Origin: Heligmosomoides polygyrus polygyrus | Taxonomy: Eukaryota > Nematoda > Chromadorea > Rhabditida > Heligmosomidae | Assembly: GCA_947396885.1 (NCBI GenBank) | Contig: OX377205.1 | Coordinates: 66,002,969-66,066,968 of the forward strand | Direction: 5' to 3' | DNA: 64,000 nt | In this document: positions 60,901 through 64,000 of the stretch, one piece after another | How positions within the stretch are numbered: position 1 is the stretch's first letter | Layout: each line of letters opens with the position of its first letter | The notes under the pieces: model-generated | Told to the model about the DNA's origin: nothing | What the model saw: the letters and a program-made list of their open reading frames with translations, nothing else | The model's database searches: none | Made by a program: the position numbers and the translations under genes

Positions 60901-62511
60901 TCGTTGTATGTTGAAGTTGAAGTGTATAGCAAAGTACCCTCCACGACATCCTATCTAAGTAGAATGCGTGGCGCACCTCAAAAGAGATTGATTCTTGATC
61001 CTTTTTACCTCGATGATTATTATGAACGTGATCGCCATCAACTGCAATTGTTGCCTCCCATATGCTTCGTATATGGTCGATTCTACGAGCTAAGTAGTCA
61101 TGGTTTTTGGATGCATTCGGCTACGAGGCGATCCCAATCGTTCCAGATTTTGTTCGCCTGCCGGTTTTTCACCGATCAATTAACGCGGTGGTATGTATGC
61201 GCCTCGGTTGACGAGTAAGGTGGATGTGGCAGCCGATCCCATCCCCTATGTTCGATGAATTTGATGACGCCACGCTCAACATGTAGATGCGCATTATGTT
61301 GCTGGGAAACGATGTGGTTCCTCTTACGTTCATCTCAATTTGCTGCGTGAAGACATTTCATCTCATCGAAGTAGACTCGGTGCTGAGGTTGAATTGTCGC
61401 CTCCCATTTTTATTGGGAACAATAATCAGAACACGGTTTTCCCTTAGAACAAAAGGCGCGGGAAAAGCCACAATAATTGTAGGATCCAATCCAATATTTT
61501 GCTGCTGTTAAACGCGGGAGTTAAAGAGCAAGCGCGAGATGCTCCTCGCCAATACCCATTAAGAGCAGAATACGTGGCGCATTCCAAGCAGGAATTTATA
61601 AGTTTTCCTTATTCCTAAGCGGGTAGGAATTTCATGCCTACTCATGCGCTTCAGAATATTTTTTGAAGACAATCTGGTGCTTTTACGGGCTGTCGTGGTC
61701 GCAGATTGAGTACCACGAGGATTGTGGTAGTTTGACTCATTGCTTGCTGTGCCTACGTATGGGCAAGTCACTGCTCTATACTTCCTACCATTAGGCAAAA
61801 GTAGTGCCAGTTCATCTCCACCGTAAGGAAGGAAACGTCGATAGGCCTGGACGTATTTGGAACCGCGTTTCACCATGCGTGGCGGTTGCGTGCTCTTTCT
61901 ACAAAATATTTATTCGATGTAACTCCAGGAAGGAATCAAACGGCGAAGAGGTGAAGAATTAATGTTGTAATGTGTAAAAATTTCCTGTCGTTTCCCAATT
62001 AGTTAATTATTGAATTAAGTTAATATCGAGTATGGACTAGAAATTTGTCCTGTTCAAACTTGGGAGAAATGGTGTCCGATTCTGCTCAAGAACAACTGAT
62101 AAATATGTGATTTCTTTTAGAAGCACACATCATTGCACATGTAGAGTACTCATCCGTTAACAGTCCTTTCGACAGGTGTTCATTGCGAAGTGAACAGCTC
62201 TCAGATCGTGGATTGGTTTCAAGGAAAGTAACTTTTGAGCAGTTAATCGTTGATTGATGATTGGAAATTATATTTCTATAATTGTAAATATTCCTTTTTA
62301 GGTAAGCGTTTTAGCCCATTTTTTCATTTTCAGACGACAAAAATGCTGAAAGCGGGCAATTCGAGCCGAAGAAATCTGTTGAACTGAAGGGATTGGACTT
62401 GGTGCGATTTGTTTCGCACCTCACTTGGAGTGACGAAGAGGTGCTTGCTGTCATACACGGTTCGAGCGACGAAATCGCGAAAGTCGACTTGCAGCATGGT
62501 GTTTTGGAGAG
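30972..62511 (+). CDS. elpc-1: Elongator complex subunit 1 (N-terminal propeller; continues beyond the window)
   Basis: ELP1 scaffolds Elongator, which modifies wobble uridines of tRNAs in the cytoplasm. Eleven exons join with matching phases: 30972-31100, 31239-31373, 32330-32460, 32517-32607, 33756-33896, 35838-35952, 40470-40628, 41145-41239, 42446-42548, 42675-42821 and 62334-62511. They encode about 475 residues in the order of ELP1: start MRRL, VVVLSSDLKVIDV, CNGQVVTIHAE, ASWSPDQAVLVAVDEDRIVF, VTVG WGAAETQFQGSAGK, YIKWRADGQFVAVSFYEELS, VFNRDGEL, MVFYERNGE, EIWTTSNYDW, LPVPPPLCQY, SRLAVLDARF, LTWSDEEVLAVIHGSSDE. The start was chosen because reading upstream in frame from GCELFVEDNA reaches ATG at the position expected for ELP1. 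Metazoan ELP1 is about 1300 residues, so roughly two thirds lie downstream. The intron after exon 10 is 19.5 kb and carries antisense exons. Confidence 0.9.
31436..31690 (+). repeat. Minisatellite family units in elpc-1 intron 2
   Basis: Two diverged units: GGGGGATTATTTGGAGGTGC with GATCACAAGTCTCACATTC, then GGGCTATTTGGGGTGCTGAT with CACAGATCTGTCATTC and GGTAGGTTACGGCAGGTGC. The same family as the tandem array at 25736-26080. Confidence 0.6.
31930..32135 (-). repeat. Minisatellite family units, inverted
   Basis: CACCCCAAATAACCCCTGG, AATCAGTGATCATGAGCCC, TAACCTACGGTAACC and GCGCCCCAAATAACCCCATC are the reverse complement of the unit at 25736-26080. With 31436-31690 they form an inverted pair inside one elpc-1 intron. 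Confidence 0.6.
33897..35837. other. 1.9-kb elpc-1 intron
   Basis: Intron after exon 5. Holds an (ATTT)n run at 34253-34275, TAACA repeats at 33978-33990 and a minus-strand diverged SINE at 35410-35690. No coding exon recognised. Confidence 0.55.
35410..35690 (-). mobile_element. Diverged tRNA-derived SINE
   Basis: The minus strand reads from about 35685 CGCAGTCGCAGTAGTTGGC (A-box-like), and at 35480-35410 a body matching the SINE of the hAT-like elements (ACGTGGTGCACCCCGAAG, then GATAAAG in the reverse sense TTTATCC). Strongly decayed. Confidence 0.4.
36879..38316 (+). mobile_element. hAT-like non-autonomous element, copy 2, inside the LINE
   Basis: Ends CGGGGGTGCACA and TGTGCACCCCTG; flanks CTCGGCAT (36871-36878) and CTCGGCAC (38317-38324) are a 7-of-8 target duplication. 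Subterminal TTAACG/CGTTAA words, a central SINE (37158-37500) and the overall sequence match copy 1 (4516-5958) in the opposite orientation. Confidence 0.8.
37158..37500 (+). mobile_element. tRNA-derived SINE inside hAT copy 2
   Basis: GTGGGTAGCGCAGTCGGAGG (A-box-like) and AGGTTCCTGGTTCGGATTTT (B-box-like) precede a body with GAATGCGTGGCGCATCCCAA. The same insertion at the same internal place in both hAT copies means it predates their dispersal. Confidence 0.55.
38317..40233 (+). pseudogene. LINE reverse transcriptase, broken ORF2-like frame
   Basis: Best preserved LINE of the window. In order: TWLWTDDVKAKVREKKSLYH, KAAKKAVAVAKATHYGDVYR, KKMKPCKATGPDDLAADVW, then after frame breaks DLEKAFDRVPRELIWYAL (about 39200), FPISVGVPQGSALSPLLFV (about 39345), the active site LLYADDVMLACEDKDDLE (about 39458), and a C-terminal domain to KRTRGRPKQRW and a stop at 40231. 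An in-frame TAG after the active site (39511-39513) and breaks at about 38640-38700 and 38906-39067 disable it. The intact YADD box suggests recent inactivation. Confidence 0.85.
42872..42877 (-). terminator. Polyadenylation hexamer for the nested antisense gene
   Basis: TTTATT on the plus strand (AATAAA on the minus strand), about 160 bases past the antisense stop codon at 43034-43036 and still within the elpc-1 intron. Confidence 0.5.
43034..55577 (-). CDS. Unidentified multi-exon gene nested antisense in an elpc-1 intron
   Basis: Minus-strand segments, each with an acceptor ending in AG and a GT donor, and with lengths that keep one frame: 55558-55487 (MTFKLPDVKVGCEKLF..., acceptor at 55577), 55334-55245, 55201-55085, 55023-54937 (SVPKIPPPPPPTDSLSGATF), 54901-54801 (LLQRLVALLSCGKSKTAGHL), 45807-45744 (LIAFQGWCRCIVCRDG), 45544-45455 (DARKFQRQLRKFAK), 45393-45304, about 45047-44906, 44853-44789 (EVPVIVPAPPPNGL), 44760-44685 (IRELKANIYRGHDG), 43486-43406, 43353-43219 (DFYEVHSSVKFPQRASFLYH), 43144-43034 (ELTVASLSDLDR... 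to TAG). About 440 residues, with two proline-rich spots, a basic helix and an acidic C-terminal part. I do not recognise the family; a vezatin-like protein was considered on weak grounds. The 45047-44906 exon limits and the 9-kb jump between the fifth and sixth exons are the least certain parts. Confidence 0.6.
43960..44042. repeat. TTA-rich microsatellite
   Basis: Irregular ATTAATTATTA/AGTATTA words for about 80 bases, in an intron of the nested gene. Confidence 0.7.
45810..48075. other. Intron region of the nested gene, no exon recognised
   Basis: Contains a 168-codon ORF at 46611-47117 that is AT-rich, has no splice framing and is probably chance, and diverged tRNA-SINE-related sequence at 46290-46520 and 47985-48080. 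Confidence 0.4.
48080..48153 (+). tRNA. tRNA-like sequence, probably a pseudogene or SINE head
   Basis: The 7-bp acceptor stem GCGCCGG/CTGGCGC pairs fully (one G-T pair), a D-arm-like GTGTAGGGGCGTAGAGC follows, and GCGGTTCGAATCCCGC forms a T arm with four pairs. The anticodon region (ATTCCCGCCCGGTCAGAAGG) gives no 5-bp stem with a 7-base loop, so an amino acid cannot be assigned. A decayed relative is at 29300-29375. Confidence 0.4.
49111..50740 (-). mobile_element. Mariner element with decayed transposase
   Basis: Inverted ends CATTTTCACGTCAAATTGGA (left) and, at the right, repeated GTGTCC.ATTTGACGTGAAAA words. The minus-strand transposase relic (about 50130-49290) includes a segment near 49560 reading LPRPPYSPDHAP and FNFFKSQPPEFF near 49400, typical of the mariner C-terminal half. 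Frameshifts and stops are frequent. D34D mariners of this kind are known from hookworms (for example the bandit element), but identity with that element is not claimed. Confidence 0.75.
50747..50821. repeat. Near-perfect palindrome, 34-bp arms
   Basis: GATTCTGATAGTTTTTATTT... to GCAATGCTC (50747-50780), loop CGAAAAC, then the reverse complement 50788-50821 with two mismatches (CTGTCGG against CTATCAG). It lies just outside the right end of the mariner element. Confidence 0.9.
50822..54790. other. Long intronic stretch, no gene recognised
   Basis: AT-rich. A possible mariner right-end relic at 52290-52400 (AAAATTTTCGCCTTCCTCCT). ORFs at 51840-52094, 53621-53812 and 54153-54344 have no splice framing and no recognised domain. 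Confidence 0.4.
55606..55971 (+). other. Unassigned 121-codon plus-strand ORF
   Basis: Reads TPFTFADNSPLTFPCVDSDP and LMLDNNKAALLSRRW. Composition looks protein-like, but it overlaps the interval between the two antisense exon groups, no start or splice pair is convincing, and no family is recognised. Confidence 0.2.
56002..56025 (-). other. Possible 24-base micro-exon
   Basis: Between acceptor GTCCTTACAG and donor GTAAGC the minus strand has eight codons (IRHALYPH). The flanking signals are good and the length keeps phase 0 after the exon at 56476-56354, but nothing else supports it. Confidence 0.25.
56354..58760 (-). CDS. Second antisense exon group with a short hydrophobic segment; possible 5' part of the nested gene
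   Basis: Minus-strand exons with matching phases: 58760(or later)-58548 (ends RNTLMAVISILRLLWRKIRR then NRK), 58485-58423 (VYKVQKKQANNGNKSTGITS), 58077-58001 (LPTYLSFNRPHPPTPKMETF), 56596-56533 (YNLYYMNPETGREYWEITEN), 56476-56354 (PRKDTELYVNDGLMTMKQTA). Donors are GTAAGA, GTAAGT, GTATGT, GTAAGT and GTATGC. The first segment has two nearby cysteines, an N-glycosylation motif (NETS), a weakly hydrophobic stretch and then many basic residues, which could be a membrane anchor followed by a cytoplasmic tail. The start of the gene was not found. Whether it joins the exons from 55577 downward is open, since the phase at 55577 would need one further exon. Confidence 0.5.
56770..57115. repeat. Degenerate tandem repeat, about 42-bp unit
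   Basis: AATCATC.TAAAATCCGAGG and GATCATCCAAAAATCCCGGA followed by CCGCGAAATT and ATCCG recur, with partial copies at 57015-57110. It is rich in GGAT/ATCC words, so both strands give artificial Ile/Arg-rich ORFs. Confidence 0.65.
57120..57990. other. Intronic stretch of the antisense exon group, no exon recognised
   Basis: Overlapping ORFs occur on both strands around 57500-57950, GC-richer than the surroundings, without splice framing. Confidence 0.35.
58770..60725. other. elpc-1 intron, no gene recognised
   Basis: Overlapping ORFs at 58708-59271 (plus) and 59129-59317 (minus) may include unrecognised 5' exons of the antisense group, but I could not frame them. Confidence 0.35.
60733..61020 (+). 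mobile_element. tRNA-derived SINE
   Basis: GAGCGATGGCGCAGCCGGAG (A-box-like), CTTGGTTTGGGCC (degenerate B box), then GGAAAGGATAAAGCACTGAC, GTAGAATGCGTGGCGCACCT and a TTGATCCTTTTTACC tail: the same family as the SINE in the hAT-like elements, standing alone here. Confidence 0.6.
61030..62333. other. End of the 19.5-kb elpc-1 intron
   Basis: A SINE body relic near 61560-61620 (GAATACGTGGCGCATTCC) and a possible mariner scrap near 61215 (AAGGTGGATGTGGCAG, compare 2998-3013). Otherwise unremarkable up to the acceptor TTTTCATTTTCAG at 62333. Confidence 0.45.
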
Positions 62512-64000
62512 GTAGGGGCAGGTGTTTATTTATGTCCATATATGTGTATAGGTGCCGTGGTTGAGTCCATTTTTTCTGGAACTCAAAAATGGTAGATAGC
62601 TTGGGTTTCAGATAGAGCTGGGATATCAGCATTAGTCGATTTGGGTAATAGGTCCCATGCTTCGCAACATCATGAGATTCGTTGATTATATGCTTATATT
62701 GTTGAATGTTTCATCCTTCCGCGCTATCCGGTGGAATAATACATAGTAAGTTGTCTTTACCATAGTCACCCGGCCAGTAGCAGTGTACGCCTGCGACCAG
62801 GGAAGCTGAATCCCGTCTCAGCAAAACGCAGTCGAAAGTGGTACGCAGGGCGGCTGGTATCGAGCGCATCGAACACAGCCGAGGCGATGCCATCCGACAG
62901 AAGTTCGGATTCGCACTCGCCCGATAGCTGACGGGTTGCGCGAAGCTCGACTGCGATGGCACGGCAACGTGGGAAAGAAAACAGCTTCCGCAGCGTAGAC
63001 CTTGACGCGATGTGTCTAAAAGCCTGCAGGTCTAATGGGAGATCGAATTAGCACTGGCCCAGCAAGGGACATCTGCGAGCTTACCCAAACTACTGTTATG
63101 TGTATCGCCTTGTAGGGTATCCAGCAAGGAGCACAGGGGTGAAATCCGTTTTTGCTGTGGGCCTCTGGCTGGCGAAATTTTGTCACCTAGTAACTCGTTG
63201 GCAAAAGGTCGACGAGGGTACATATCCTCCTCCATGCAAGTAGTGCTAATTATTTTGTTGCGCCCACTTTAAATCGAATTCGTGGTTTCCCTTCAGTCAT
63301 AACCCAAATGTATGCCAGTCTTTCTTTATCGCACGGGTTAATCAGTGGTCTCCATTCCTCTCGAGTCCGCTGAGTAGGCACGTGTTTACTAGGCTACAAA
63401 TTTTTGCCATTTTTGGACCACGGGTTACCGTAGCAAAAATGGACTTCACCACCGTGCTCCTTGTTATATGCCCTACAGGACCGCATAGTTCTTGTTGTGC
63501 ATCTTTGGGTAAGTTCACGGAAGTTCCTTGTGAGTCGTCGCACATGGTTTTGAAAATAGCTGGAGTCCACCATTATGAAACGATGGGTCGGGAAGGCTGA
63601 CATCAGGACACTGAAAAAGCAGCGTTCGCTACAAAGCTGTACAAACGTTAAAGAACAAGAGGAAAATCGCTGCTACTAGTTAGCGCTCCTTGGTTATTGA
63701 AAGGTTTCAGTATCCTGGCCCCTGGATCGAATTTTGTAACTACTCAAGAATCTATGGGATCCAACCAAGTGTCACGGTTTAGTTGGAATCACTAAAGGGC
63801 AATGGTTCGCATGAACCGACCCTTTTTGGGGTGTGTCATGTTTTGCACTTTTAAGGGCTATCATGAAGGCGTTTATTGCGTAATTCGCCTTCGTAATTCG
63901 TCTGATCAACGGATCATCGTAGTTCATTCAAAGACGTTTTGTGCTAATATAGAGGTCCCGGATAGATAAGCGCTTTGTTAGCCCGGGCGCGAACTGTGCT
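62512..64000. other. elpc-1 intron 11 (open at the window edge)
   Basis: After the donor GTAGGG the sequence holds a LINE fragment (62745-63010) and unassigned ORFs near 63340-63600. The next elpc-1 exon was not recognised before the end of the window. Confidence 0.45.
62745..63010 (+). pseudogene. RTE-type LINE C-terminal fragment
   Basis: GTCACCCGGCCAGTAGCAGT, GGCGATGCCATCCGACAGAA and CTGACGGGTTGCGCGAAGCT align with the 39810-40030 part of the LINE at 36825-40242 (its RPVAMYGAEYW to RETRLRWYGHV segment). Frameshifted and truncated. Confidence 0.7.

Overview
This window looks like nuclear DNA of a parasitic clade V (strongylid, hookworm-like) nematode. The genes are animal genes cut into short exons by long AT-rich introns with GT/AG ends, there are candidate spliced-leader acceptor sites (TTTCAG) directly upstream of start codons, and the intergenic and intronic DNA is packed with decayed mariner, hAT and RTE-type LINE copies. 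There is a 200-base assembly gap (N run) at 26359-26558. The species is an inference; nothing in the sequence names it.

Layout. (1) 1-8200: an RTE-type LINE fragment, the C-terminal two exons of a TMEM220-like membrane protein gene (minus strand, 2069-2492), a mariner relic, and a 3.3-kb foldback element (about 4381-7688) whose left arm is split by a 1.44-kb hAT-like element. (2) 11631-about 19934: a plus-strand gene for a PB1-domain MAP kinase kinase of the MEK5/MAP2K5 type, reconstructed from nine exons. Its catalytic-loop region carries a one-base frameshift and an intron whose boundaries read TT...AT. Its introns hold a deleted mariner and a foldback element. (3) 20000-30900: a repeat-dense interval with LINE copies, a retroelement envelope-like relic, a dispersed minisatellite, MITEs and the gap. 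(4) 30972 to beyond 62511: the first eleven exons of the Elongator subunit 1 gene (elpc-1/ELP1), covering the N-terminal beta-propeller; the gene continues past the window. The intron after exon 10 is about 19.5 kb (42822-62333).

That long intron holds the most interesting object in the window: on the opposite strand, at least 14 short open segments, each framed by splice signals and joined with compatible phases, run from about 55577 down to a stop at 43034 with a polyadenylation hexamer behind it. A second group of compatible minus-strand exons (58760-56354) with a short hydrophobic segment lies just upstream and may be the 5' part of the same gene. I cannot name the family. Another elpc-1 intron (35953-40469) holds a three-level nest: a foldback MITE containing a 5'-truncated LINE (18-bp target duplication), itself containing a hAT-like element (8-bp target duplication).

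The two clear housekeeping/signalling genes are unrelated in function: the MEK5-like kinase would act in a MAP kinase cascade by phosphorylating an ERK5-class kinase, while Elongator subunit 1 scaffolds the complex that modifies wobble uridines of tRNAs. There are no rRNA genes, CRISPR arrays or prokaryotic features.
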